This document shows positions 1-6,048 of a stretch of 8,516 nt of DNA, piece by piece. The stretch's first letter is position 1. Each line of letters opens with the position of its first letter. This DNA comes from Pseudomonadales bacterium. Its GTDB lineage: Bacteria > Pseudomonadota > Gammaproteobacteria > Pseudomonadales > Azotimanducaceae. The DNA is taken from positions 1 through 8,516 of the forward strand of contig JAPKEK010000063.1 in the NCBI GenBank assembly GCA_028822125.1, read 5' to 3'. A program made the position numbers and the translations under genes. A model generated the notes under the pieces. That model did no database searches and was not told the DNA's origin. It saw only the letters and a program-made list of their open reading frames with translations.

Positions 1-20
1 AGTCTGATTAGCAGCATGAC

Positions 21-59
21 AAAACCCTCGCTAAGTTAAGTCTTTCCGAGGGTTTTTTT
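21..59 (+). terminator. Strong intrinsic terminator of an upstream element
   Basis: A perfect 10-bp stem pairs positions 21-30 (AAAACCCTCG) with 47-56 (CGAGGGTTTT) around a 16-nt loop. The 3' arm runs into an uninterrupted T tract at 53-59, the classic rho-independent layout for + strand transcription. The left flank offers a short run of four A, so weak termination of leftward transcription is possible too. The element it ends lies outside the window; bases 1-20 carry nothing I recognise, for example no CCA-ended tRNA or tmRNA tail. Confidence 0.85.
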
Positions 60-296
60 ATGTAGCCATTACTTTCTATTTGCTTTTAGCGCGTTTCTGA
101 TGAACGCTTGGAGCTCAAAAGTAATAGATGTGCTTGCTGGTTGGTTGGACTCATTCGGCTGTTCTACAGGCTGACTTAGAGTGCTCATTTAAACGACAGG
201 TCATAATTTTATTGGCCATTCATGGCTAAGAGTCTGGTTGTTCAGTAGTGGTTCATATTGGCTAGTTTAAAGTGTCGTTTTAAAAGGAGGATTTGC
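60..296. other. Gene-free leader between terminator and lipoprotein gene
   Basis: About 240 bases without a convincing gene. It contains an 8-bp inverted repeat, ATTACTTT (68-75) and AAAGTAAT (118-125), enclosing a small GCGTT/AACGC hairpin (91-95 with 103-107). A short ORF from the ATG at 100 runs 24 codons but has no ribosome binding site. No sigma-70 promoter with both boxes stands out; CATAAT at 202-207 could be a -10 box but lacks a matching -35. The promoter of the downstream lipoprotein gene presumably lies here. Confidence 0.4.
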
Positions 297-647
297 ATGA
301 AAAAATTGATCTCGGCAGCTTTCCTGGCGTTATTGATTGCATGTGCATCCGAGCCCATCGTTGACCAGAGAGGGGTCGATCCTGAGCAGTATGCGATCGA
401 TTTAAGCGAATGTGAGCAGTACGCTGATCAAGTGAATATGCCCAGACTGGCGATCACCCGAGGTGTGGTGAGTTCAGTCTTCGGAAGTCTGCTGGGTGCA
501 GTGATTGGTGACCAGCGAGATAGTAAAAAATTAGCCGGCGGTGCTGCTGTTATGGGTACAGGTAAAGGTCTGGAAAATGCAGAAAGGCGTAAGCGCAAGG
601 TACTTGTCAACTGTATGAAGTCCCGAGGGTATCGTATTTTCGGTTAA
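297..647 (+). CDS. Small glycine-rich putative lipoprotein
   Basis: Predicted 116-residue secreted lipoprotein of unknown function. The ATG at 297 is chosen because AAGGAGG (284-290) sits 6 nt upstream and the protein then begins with a textbook signal peptide: MKK, a hydrophobic stretch, and a lipobox LIAC with Cys16 as the acylated residue. An upstream TTG at 258 would bury this signal and is rejected. Ala follows the cysteine (no Asp at +2), so by the Lol rule outer-membrane sorting is expected. The middle (about residues 53-86) is rich in Gly, Ala and Val with GxxxG-like spacing, resembling glycine-zipper lipoproteins. The C-terminus ends NCMKSRGYRIFG, a Cys-x(3)-RGY ending of the kind seen in small proteobacterial lipoproteins. 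The second and third cysteines (about residues 36 and 108) could form a disulfide. It converges on smpB with only 10 bases between the stops, leaving no room for a terminator. The family call is moderate; the role is unknown. Confidence 0.75.
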   Translation: MKKLISAAFLALLIACASEPIVDQRGVDPEQYAIDLSECEQYADQVNMPRLAITRGVVSSVFGSLLGAVIGDQRDSKKLAGGAAVMGTGKGLENAERRKRKVLVNCMKSRGYRIFG

Positions 648-657
648 AGGTGCGATA

Positions 658-1134
658 TTAGCGATTGTGCATTTTGGCTATTCGTTGCTGGTCGCGTTTC
701 CATTCCCGCTCCTTGATGGTAATACGCTTATCGTGTTCTTTTTTCCCAGAGGCTAGGGCTATGCCAACCTTTACTTTATTGTTCTTCCAGTACAGCGCCA
801 CTGGAATACAGGTATAGCCCTTTTGCTGCGTTGCACCGATTAACTTGGCAATCTCCTTACGATGTAACAACAGTTTTCTGGAACGCTGTGGCTCGGCAAT
901 AACGTGGCTTGAGGCAGATTGCAGAGGCGAAATATTGCAGGCAAGCAGGAATGCTTCATTATTGCGCAGCAGGATAAACGTATCAGTTAGTTGGCACTTA
1001 CCAGCACGTAGAGCCTTAACTTCCCAACCCAGAAGAGCGATACCAGCTTCGAATTCTTCATGCAGATGATAGTTAAACTTCGCTTTCCTGTTTAAAGCGA
1101 TCGTGCCAGAGTTTGTTTTAATTTGTTTTGCCAC
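658..1134 (-). CDS. smpB: SsrA-binding protein SmpB
   Basis: SmpB binds tmRNA (SsrA) and places it in the A site of stalled ribosomes, so that trans-translation tags the nascent peptide for proteolysis. The 158 residues are close to the 160 of E. coli SmpB and align throughout. TIALNRKAKFNY leads into the beta barrel, followed by EEFEAGIALLGWEVKALRAGK (27-46) and the RKLLLHRKEI helix. The signature GKKEHDKR (130-137) precedes the basic C-terminal tail KEREWKRDQQRIAK, which folds as a helix in the empty mRNA channel. The start is GTG (complement of 1132-1134) with only a weak purine-rich site (AGAAAG) before it, so initiation may be modest. No tmRNA gene is visible in the window, although ssrA adjoins smpB in E. 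coli. It diverges from the symporter gene and converges on the lipoprotein gene. Confidence 0.97.
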   Translation of the reverse strand: MAKQIKTNSGTIALNRKAKFNYHLHEEFEAGIALLGWEVKALRAGKCQLTDTFILLRNNEAFLLACNISPLQSASSHVIAEPQRSRKLLLHRKEIAKLIGATQQKGYTCIPVALYWKNNKVKVGIALASGKKEHDKRITIKEREWKRDQQRIAKMHNR

Positions 1135-1168
1135 AGATTTCTTTCTACCACGTGAGCGCGCAGGTGTT

Positions 1169-1198
1169 ATTGTACAACTTTGTCAGTTGGGTTGTGAG
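1169..1198 (-). promoter_or_regulatory. Candidate sigma-70 promoter for smpB
   Basis: Read on the - strand, a TACAAT -10 box (complement of 1169-1174) is preceded at 18 bases by CTCACA (complement of 1193-1198), a 4/6 match to TTGACA. Transcription would begin about 25-30 bases before the smpB GTG. The -10 is good, but the spacing is long and the -35 weak. The box overlaps an 8-base palindrome TTGTACAA (1170-1177). I see no comparable promoter for the divergent symporter gene. Confidence 0.35.
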
Positions 1199-1251
1199 CC
1201 TTTGCCGAATTGCTGAGGGTTATTACGTTGGAAGCTCGAACGGAGATCAAT

Positions 1252-2607
1252 ATGAGCAATGCAGAATCGGCCCATGGAATGTGGTCATCAAAATTGATTT
1301 TTATCTTAGCCGCCGCCGGCTCTGCTGTAGGCTTGGGCAATATATGGCGCTTCCCATATCTTGCCGGTGAAAATGGCGGTGGCGTGTTTGTTCTTGCCTA
1401 TCTGGTGTGTATATTTTTGATTGGTGTGCCTATTCTGGCAGCAGAAATATTATTGGGCAGGGCAGGCCGACAAAGTCCTATTAATTCAATGCGTAATCTT
1501 GCTCATCAGTCTGGAACCAGCTCGTTCTGGCAGCTGATTGGCTGGATGGGCGCCCTGGCAGGGTTTATGATTCTGTCCTTTTATGCTGTTATTGCGGGTT
1601 GGGCGATGTCGTATATTGTGGAAATGGCATCAGGAAACTTTGTGGGTACAGATGCTAATCAGGCTATCCGGGTGTTTGGTGAATTTACCGCTGATGCGGT
1701 GTCAGTGGTAGGCTGGCATACGTTGTTTATGGTGCTCACTGTCTATATCGCGGCACGAGGTGTGGGTAGAGGACTGGAGACGACAGTACGCTATCTCATG
1801 CCTGCGTTATTTGTTCTTCTGCTGATGCTGGTGTTTTATTCGGCGCTGGCGACGGACCACTTTAAAGAAGGATTAATGTTTCTATTTTCTCCCGATCTTG
1901 ATGCTTTCAGCACTGATAGCTTGCTGGTAGCCATGGGCCAGGCGTTCTTTACGTTGAGCCTGGGAATGGGAGCTATTATGGCTTATGGCGCTTATATGCC
2001 AAAAGACACCTCTATTATTGGTACCGCAACGACCATCGCTCTGCTTGATACCAGTGTTGCTCTGTTGTCAGGAATGGTCATTTTCCCACTGGTTTTTGCC
2101 AATGGCCTGCAGCCCAGTGAGGGACCTGGTCTTATGTTTATCACGCTGCCCATAGCCTTTGGTCAAATGCCAGGTGGACAGATATTCGGTGCTATGTTCT
2201 TTGTATTGGTGTCATTCGCTGCGATCACGTCTTCCATTTCATTGATGGAACCCGCTGTTGCCTGGGTCGTTGAAAAATTTGCCATTACACGCGCTAAAGG
2301 AGCCATGCTGGTGGGTATTATTGCCTGGTTTGTGGGTCTTGGCAGCGCTTTTTCATTCAATATTGGCGCTGATTTCACGTTACTTTCAGGGATGACCTTT
2401 TTCGATACCATGGATTACCTGTCGAATAATATTTTATTGCCCCTGGGTGGCATGTTGATTGCGATCTTTGCGGGATGGTTTTTAAAAGATCAGATTGTTG
2501 AGGATGAGCTTGCGGGTGATAAGGCCTGGTTGAATCTGTGGCGGGTGATCACTCGATTTATCGCCCCAACTGGCGTCATGGTGGTTTTTGTGATGACGTT
2601 TTTATAG
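1252..2607 (+). CDS. Sodium-dependent transporter, NSS/SNF family
   Basis: Inner-membrane secondary transporter of the neurotransmitter:sodium symporter family (LeuT, MhsT and TnaT relatives), which co-transport amino acids or related small molecules with Na+. The ATG at 1252 is preferred because GGAG (1242-1245) sits 6 nt upstream and the protein then starts with the usual short polar N-terminus before TM1; in-frame extension to 1210 has no such site. Of 451 residues, TM1 carries the family hallmark GSAVGLGNIWRFPY (23-36), including the unwound substrate- and sodium-binding stretch. GENGGGVF and the TM2 end AAEILLGRAGRQSP follow, and a TM6-type segment GQAFFTLSLGMGAIMAYGAYMP is present. The length and the final hydrophobic segment (APTGVMVVFVMTFL) indicate the 11-helix bacterial subtype known from MhsT and Tyt1 rather than the 12-helix LeuT form. 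Substrate cannot be read from sequence. It lies 11 bases upstream of ratA, so the two are probably co-transcribed. Confidence 0.92.
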   Translation: MSNAESAHGMWSSKLIFILAAAGSAVGLGNIWRFPYLAGENGGGVFVLAYLVCIFLIGVPILAAEILLGRAGRQSPINSMRNLAHQSGTSSFWQLIGWMGALAGFMILSFYAVIAGWAMSYIVEMASGNFVGTDANQAIRVFGEFTADAVSVVGWHTLFMVLTVYIAARGVGRGLETTVRYLMPALFVLLLMLVFYSALATDHFKEGLMFLFSPDLDAFSTDSLLVAMGQAFFTLSLGMGAIMAYGAYMPKDTSIIGTATTIALLDTSVALLSGMVIFPLVFANGLQPSEGPGLMFITLPIAFGQMPGGQIFGAMFFVLVSFAAITSSISLMEPAVAWVVEKFAITRAKGAMLVGIIAWFVGLGSAFSFNIGADFTLLSGMTFFDTMDYLSNNILLPLGGMLIAIFAGWFLKDQIVEDELAGDKAWLNLWRVITRFIAPTGVMVVFVMTFL

Positions 2608-2618
2608 ATCGGTGATAG

Positions 2619-3050
2619 ATGCGTCATTATGAAAGGAGCGCATTGCTGCCGTACAGTACCGAGCAGATGTTCAGAATTGTGGCAGATGTTCCAAAGTATT
2701 GTGAGTTTCTTCCCTGGTGTTCAGCCAGTAGGCTATTGGCTCAGAATGGGTCTGACTTGGTCGGGGAGCTGGAATTGTCAGTATCGGGCATCAGGCAAAC
2801 TTTTCGGACTCAGAATTCACTTCTACCCCATAGAAACATCCGTATGAGCCTTGTCGACGGTCCTTTCTCTCACCTGCAGGGAGAGTGGGATTTTCAGCAG
2901 TTGGGTTCTGAGGGGTGTCGGGTTTCGATGTCGCTGGAGTTTGAATTCAGTAATCGTCTTGTAGAGAAAACCTTCGGGCGAGTATTTTCAGCAGCTGCTG
3001 ATAAGTTAGTGGCGTCATTTTCGCAGAGGGCAGACGAGATATATGGCTGA
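2619..3050 (+). CDS. ratA: RatA, START-like / Coq10-type protein
   Basis: Member of the START/Bet v1-like polyketide cyclase family. In E. coli, RatA was described as the toxin of the RatAB pair, blocking 70S formation by binding 50S subunits; its resemblance to Coq10 also suggests a lipid or quinone-related role, and the toxin label is debated. The 143 residues begin ERSALLPYSTEQMFRIVADV, followed by YCEFLPWCSASRLL. This matches the E. coli N-terminus (SAEQMYxLVxDVxxYPxFLPGC) closely. The C-terminal amphipathic helix is also present (EKTFGRVFSAAADKLVASFSQRADEIYG). The ribosome binding site is weak (GGTGAT just before the ATG), and the gene starts 11 bases after the symporter stop, suggesting dependence on upstream translation. 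It overlaps ratB by 8 bases. Confidence 0.93.
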   Translation: MRHYERSALLPYSTEQMFRIVADVPKYCEFLPWCSASRLLAQNGSDLVGELELSVSGIRQTFRTQNSLLPHRNIRMSLVDGPFSHLQGEWDFQQLGSEGCRVSMSLEFEFSNRLVEKTFGRVFSAAADKLVASFSQRADEIYG

Positions 3051-3327
3051 GGGAGATCTGGAGATAGAGGTGGCGTTTGCAGGCACAGACGAACAAAGCG
3101 TCGTTAAACTCTGTGTGGCCGATGGAACCACAGCGCGTGCGGCAGTCACGATGTCTGGGTTACCGCTCAGCTTTCCTGACATTAGGTTTTCAGAATGTCT
3201 GCTGGGGCGATTTGGAAGCAGAATTGATGAAGATGCTCGGGTAGAGTCAGGCGACCGAATTGAAGTGTACCGCCCGCTGCACCTCAGCCCGAAAGAAATC
3301 AGGCATCGTCGCGCAGGTTTGCGCTAG
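3043..3327 (+). CDS. ratB: RatB / RnfH family beta-grasp protein
   Basis: Small RnfH-family (UPF0125) protein with a ubiquitin-like beta-grasp fold, the conserved partner of RatA in E. coli; its molecular role is unresolved. The 94 residues show the family pattern: an N-terminal strand (LEIEVAFAG), a central helix beginning TTARAAVTMSG, a second strand with VESGDRIEVYRPLHLSPKEIRHRRA near the end. The motif VYRPL-x-x-x-PKE-x-R-x-x-RA is the family hallmark. The start overlaps the ratA end by 8 bases (ATGGCTGA), so translational coupling is likely; the ratA region GCAGAGG upstream can serve as binding site. Its stop codon coincides on the opposite strand with the bamE stop. Confidence 0.93.
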   Translation: MAEGDLEIEVAFAGTDEQSVVKLCVADGTTARAAVTMSGLPLSFPDIRFSECLLGRFGSRIDEDARVESGDRIEVYRPLHLSPKEIRHRRAGLR

Positions 3328-3680
3328 CCATCCGGTTGGCTTTTGATGTTCTCGCTGGGTACATAATCGCCCTCAAAATAGCTTAGTCTGTTTTCTTCGA
3401 AGTAAATGACGAGTTCTTTTTGCACCAGGTCCCTTCCAGGTATATGCAGGGTATAAATGTAGTTCCAGCGATCTTGATCAAGTGAGTCTTGTAAAATCGG
3501 GTTACCGAGAATAAATTGAATCTGACTTTTGGTCATTCCTGGTTTAAGCTTATCAATCATCTCCTGGGAGACGATGTTACCTTGCTGTATCGTAAGGCGG
3601 TACACCCAGGGAAATTGAAAGGATGAGCAACTTGTCGTGAATAAAACCAACAGGGTAAGCGTGGCGAATAGGTTTTTCAT
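3324..3680 (-). CDS. bamE: Outer membrane assembly lipoprotein BamE (OmlA/SmpA)
   Basis: BamE is a small lipoprotein of the BAM complex, which folds and inserts beta-barrel proteins into the outer membrane; it contacts BamD and BamA. The 118 residues comprise a lipoprotein signal (MKNLFATLTLLVLFTTSC, acylated Cys18) and the SmpA/OmlA domain. The domain has the characteristic stretch IDKLKPGMTKSQIQFILGNP followed by DRWNYIYTL and the C-terminal strand ELVIYFEENRLSYFEGD. The lipobox has Thr rather than Leu at -3 (TTSC), mildly atypical. Ser19 after the cysteine fits outer-membrane sorting. The ribosome binding site before the ATG is poor. It diverges from fur and converges, with overlapping stop codons, on ratB. 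Confidence 0.95.
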   Translation of the reverse strand: MKNLFATLTLLVLFTTSCSSFQFPWVYRLTIQQGNIVSQEMIDKLKPGMTKSQIQFILGNPILQDSLDQDRWNYIYTLHIPGRDLVQKELVIYFEENRLSYFEGDYVPSENIKSQPDG

Positions 3681-3725
3681 GGTGGAACTTATTTTTAGCT
3701 AATCGGATTTCAGGACATTGTATCG

Positions 3726-3731
3726 TATAAT
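3726..3731 (+). promoter_or_regulatory. -10 box of probable fur promoter
   Basis: A perfect TATAAT lies here. No good -35 box is found at the proper distance (TCGGAT at 3703-3708 with a 17-base spacer is poor), so the promoter may be activator-dependent. Transcription would start near 3738, giving a leader of about 17 bases before the nine-codon ORF and about 43 before fur. The flanking sequence shows a loose dyad (ATTGTATCGTATAAT) but is not a convincing Fur box. Confidence 0.5.
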
Positions 3732-3754
3732 GGAAGCGAGCGAGGAGAAAGCTG

Positions 3755-3784
3755 ATGTTCGAAATTGAAGACCATAAAGAATGA
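3755..3784 (+). CDS. Leader minicistron upstream of fur (uof-like)
   Basis: A nine-codon ORF encoding MFEIEDHKE. It has a strong ribosome binding site, GAGGAG (3742-3747), 7 nt before its ATG. Its TGA stop (3782-3784) overlaps the fur ATG (3781-3783) in an ATGA arrangement. By contrast fur itself has only AAAGA directly before its ATG, so ribosomes finishing the leader probably reinitiate on fur. In E. coli an unrelated 28-codon ORF, uof, is translationally coupled to fur, and the small RNA RyhB represses fur by blocking uof translation. This is an analogous layout, not a sequence homologue. What I see is the ORF, its site and the overlap; coupling and regulation are inference. Confidence 0.5.
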   Translation: MFEIEDHKE

Positions 3785-4194
3785 CTAACGAAACTCAGGA
3801 ATTGAAGGATGTAGGGTTAAAAATAACGCATCCGCGCATCAAGATTATGCGTGTCCTGCTTACTTCGGATGTACGTCATGTAAGTGCAGAAGACGTGTAC
3901 AGGTTACTGTTAGGAAATAACGAAGAGATTGGACTGGCGACGGTATACAGGGTATTGACCCAGTTTGAAGGTGCGGGCCTGGTGACCAGGCATCATTTTG
4001 AAGGTGGGCATTCTGTTTTTGAGCTTGCCCCGGAACACCACCATGATCATATTGTCTGTATAAAGTGTGGCCATGTCGAAGAATTTGCTGACCCTGATAT
4101 TGAAGCCAGACAGGCTGATATAGCAGAGCGTCTGGGCTTCGAACTGACTGACCATGATTTGAATATGTATGGGATTTGCGCTGACTGCCGCTGA
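3781..4194 (+). CDS. fur: Ferric uptake regulator Fur
   Basis: Fur is the Fe2+-dependent dimeric repressor of iron acquisition genes. The 137 residues align end to end with gammaproteobacterial Fur. The N-terminal winged helix includes LKITHPRIKIMRVL and the recognition helix GLATVYRVLTQF (51-62). The metal sites are complete: His33, Glu81, His88 and His90 for the hinge site, His87 and Asp89 with the distal acidic residues for the regulatory site. Two Cys pairs, Cys93/Cys96 (CIKC) and Cys133/Cys136 (CADC), form a potential four-cysteine structural zinc site. The ATG at 3781 gives the usual family N-terminus but has no proper Shine-Dalgarno; it is overlapped by the stop of a nine-codon leader ORF. 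It diverges from bamE and converges on recN, 39 bases apart. Confidence 0.97.
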   Translation: MTNETQELKDVGLKITHPRIKIMRVLLTSDVRHVSAEDVYRLLLGNNEEIGLATVYRVLTQFEGAGLVTRHHFEGGHSVFELAPEHHHDHIVCIKCGHVEEFADPDIEARQADIAERLGFELTDHDLNMYGICADCR

Positions 4195-4202
4195 TGCAGC
4201 GG
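4188..4202 (+). terminator. Hairpin at the 3' end of fur, weak terminator candidate
   Basis: CCGCTG (4188-4193) pairs perfectly with CAGCGG (4197-4202) around a 3-nt loop that includes the last base of the fur stop codon. Only three T follow, so it is a poor intrinsic terminator; it may instead protect the fur mRNA 3' end. It is the only stem of note in the 39-base gap between fur and recN, and recN shows no better terminator on its own strand. Confidence 0.35.
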
Positions 4203-4233
4203 TTTGGCTGGACCGAGTGCCGACTTGATCTTA

Positions 4234-5913
4234 TTAGTTACTTGATGAACCGGCCTGGCTTTCGATTAGCATTTCGCTAGCATGAGCGATAGATCTTTTG
4301 GTTATTGAAACGCCTCCTAACATGCGAGCAATCTCTTCGATTCTATCGTTTTGGCAGAGCAGGTTGATTTCAGTGTGATTAGAGTTTTCTGATTTGCTGA
4401 CTTTAAAATGGTGCTCGCCTTGGGCTGCAACCTGAGGAAGATGGGTTACACATAATATTTGGGCGCTGCTGCTCAGGTCCCGGAGCAGAGAGCCAACGAT
4501 AGACGCGATACCGCCGCCTATGCCAACATCGACTTCGTCGAAGACAAGGGTCGGTACGGCTGTGGTATCTGCAGTCACCACCTGTATCGCCAGGCTGATT
4601 CTGGATAGTTCTCCTCCGGATGCTATCTTATTCAGGGGCAGCGGAGCCTGGCCCGGGTTTGTGCTGACTAGAAATTCGATTTCCTCGCCGCCCATGCTGC
4701 GAAAATCTGAATCCTGAAGCGGTGTCAGGCTGACCGTAAGGCAGCTGTTGTTCATGCCCATTTTATGTAGTAGTTTGGTTACTTGGGCCTCTAATTCCGG
4801 CGCTTTGCTGGTTCTTAATTCGCTCAGGAATCTCGCAGATTCTTGGTATTGAAGACGTAGCGATTTAAGTTCCTGTTCGAGTGTTACTATATCTTCGTGA
4901 TTGTCTTCTAGAGCTTTTAACTGAGCTGCCAGTGTCTCACTGAGCGCAGCTAAGTCACGGGGCTGAATCTTGTGTTTTCTGGCAATATCGTGAATTTGTG
5001 ATAATCGAAACTCGATTTCTGCTAGCCGTGCAGGGTTAACTGGATAACGCTCTACATAGCGCCTTAAGTCTTTTGAGACCTCTTCAATTTGGATAATACT
5101 GTCTTTGAGAAGTTCCCTGAGTTTTTCAATGGTGGCGTCTTCAATTTGGTCCATCAGGTTATCAACTTGATTTAGCTGACCTATGATGGCTATTTCAGCA
5201 TCACTATTGATGAGCTCAGCAGCCAAAGAGGCGTTATTGATGTGGTGTTCAGCACGGCTTAAAAGGTTATGTTCTGCTTCTAGGCTTTCGAGTTCTCCAG
5301 GCTCCAGAGCCAGCTCGGTGATTTCGCTGGCCTGGTAAGTTAACAGTTGCAATTTGTCATTGTTTTCATCTGATGCGGTCAGTTTCTCACGAAGTCGCTT
5401 TCTGTTTTCCTGATAATGGCTGTGCAGCAGCTTAACCTCATCAGCAAGCTTTTGAGCGCCGCAGTATTCATCCAGTAACTTCCGCTGGGTTGGTTTCTTG
5501 AGTAGTGATTGATGCTCGTGTTGAGCATGTATATCTATCAGCAGTTCACCAAAGGACTTTAGTTCGATAAGGGTTGTTGGTGAGCCATTAATGAATGCTC
5601 GATTTCTGCCATCGGATCTGATGATGCGGCGCAGCAGTACCATGTTGTCCTGAATATTGATTTCCTTTTCGACGAGCCAGTCTCTGGCAGCAGGTAACTT
5701 GGAAATGTCAAACTCAGCGCTGACTTCTGCAGTATTTTTTCCGGAAGCAATTTGATTAATCTCGGCTCGCTGTCCCAGAGTTAATGCCAGCCCATCGAGC
5801 ATGATTGACTTGCCGACGCCGGTTTCGCCAGTGATTACACTCATGCCATCTGGCAGTGCCAGATCAAGGTAATCGACGATGGCTAGATCTGTAATAGTGA
5901 TTTGAGTCAGCAT
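4234..5913 (-). CDS. recN: DNA repair protein RecN
   Basis: RecN is an SMC-like ATPase that acts early in recombinational repair of double-strand breaks, tethering DNA ends. The 559 residues compare with 553 in E. coli. The head is split by a long coiled coil: the N-terminal half carries Walker A GETGVGKS (29-36) and the RecN-typical DIHAQHEHQSLL segment. The middle (about 160-380) is Leu/Glu/Lys-rich coiled coil. The C-terminal half carries the ABC signature ASGGELSR (431-438), Walker B LVFDEVD (456-462) and the H-loop VTHLPQVAA. The ATG at 5913 gives the family start MLTQITITDLAIVD. No canonical LexA operator (CTG-N10-CAG) is visible upstream, unlike E. coli recN. It diverges from hrcA across 135 bases and converges on fur. 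Confidence 0.97.
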   Translation of the reverse strand: MLTQITITDLAIVDYLDLALPDGMSVITGETGVGKSIMLDGLALTLGQRAEINQIASGKNTAEVSAEFDISKLPAARDWLVEKEINIQDNMVLLRRIIRSDGRNRAFINGSPTTLIELKSFGELLIDIHAQHEHQSLLKKPTQRKLLDEYCGAQKLADEVKLLHSHYQENRKRLREKLTASDENNDKLQLLTYQASEITELALEPGELESLEAEHNLLSRAEHHINNASLAAELINSDAEIAIIGQLNQVDNLMDQIEDATIEKLRELLKDSIIQIEEVSKDLRRYVERYPVNPARLAEIEFRLSQIHDIARKHKIQPRDLAALSETLAAQLKALEDNHEDIVTLEQELKSLRLQYQESARFLSELRTSKAPELEAQVTKLLHKMGMNNSCLTVSLTPLQDSDFRSMGGEEIEFLVSTNPGQAPLPLNKIASGGELSRISLAIQVVTADTTAVPTLVFDEVDVGIGGGIASIVGSLLRDLSSSAQILCVTHLPQVAAQGEHHFKVSKSENSNHTEINLLCQNDRIEEIARMLGGVSITKRSIAHASEMLIESQAGSSSN

Positions 5914-5952
5914 AGTATTGCTTAGATTCCTGGAATAGATTGAATACCAATA

Positions 5953-6002
5953 CCGGTTATAGCAATGAATAAAAAGCAGACTTAGGTATGTTTGCTTACC
6001 GG
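5953..6002. repeat. Interrupted inverted repeat in the recN-hrcA intergenic region
   Basis: CCGGT (5953-5957) and AGCAA (5961-5965) on the left are mirrored by TTGCT (5992-5996) and ACCGG (5998-6002) on the right, with small internal mismatches and a 26-base centre. It lies between two divergent starts (recN at 5913, hrcA at 6049) and could be a two-site operator or simply a weak stem-loop. It does not resemble a LexA box or CIRCE. Neither gene shows a convincing two-box promoter; TATATT at 6010-6015 is a possible hrcA -10. Confidence 0.3.
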
Positions 6003-6048
6003 GAAAGGCTATATTAATCTTGTTCTCTGTCTCGGATGATTGTACGTT

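Noticed and set aside
1..20. 3' end of a tRNA or tmRNA gene before the terminator
   Set aside because: No CCA end or T-arm sequence is visible in these bases.
100..174. 24-codon ORF beginning ATG AAC GCT
   Set aside because: No Shine-Dalgarno, short, and overlaps the inverted repeat; chance ORF.
258..296. N-terminal extension of the lipoprotein gene from a TTG at 258
   Set aside because: It has no ribosome binding site and would put basic residues before the signal peptide; the ATG at 297 has AAGGAGG 6 nt upstream and a proper lipoprotein signal.
1210..1251. Upstream start of the symporter gene
   Set aside because: It adds a charged stretch unlike the family and lacks a ribosome binding site; the ATG at 1252 has GGAG at a good distance.
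3712..3733. Fur box overlapping the fur promoter
   Set aside because: The loose dyad around ATTGTATCGTATAAT matches the 19-bp Fur consensus at only about half of the positions.
4520..4717. Open frames on the opposite strand inside recN, and similar ones inside smpB, hrcA, fur and grpE
   Set aside because: They lie wholly inside strongly conserved genes in other frames and show no protein-like features.
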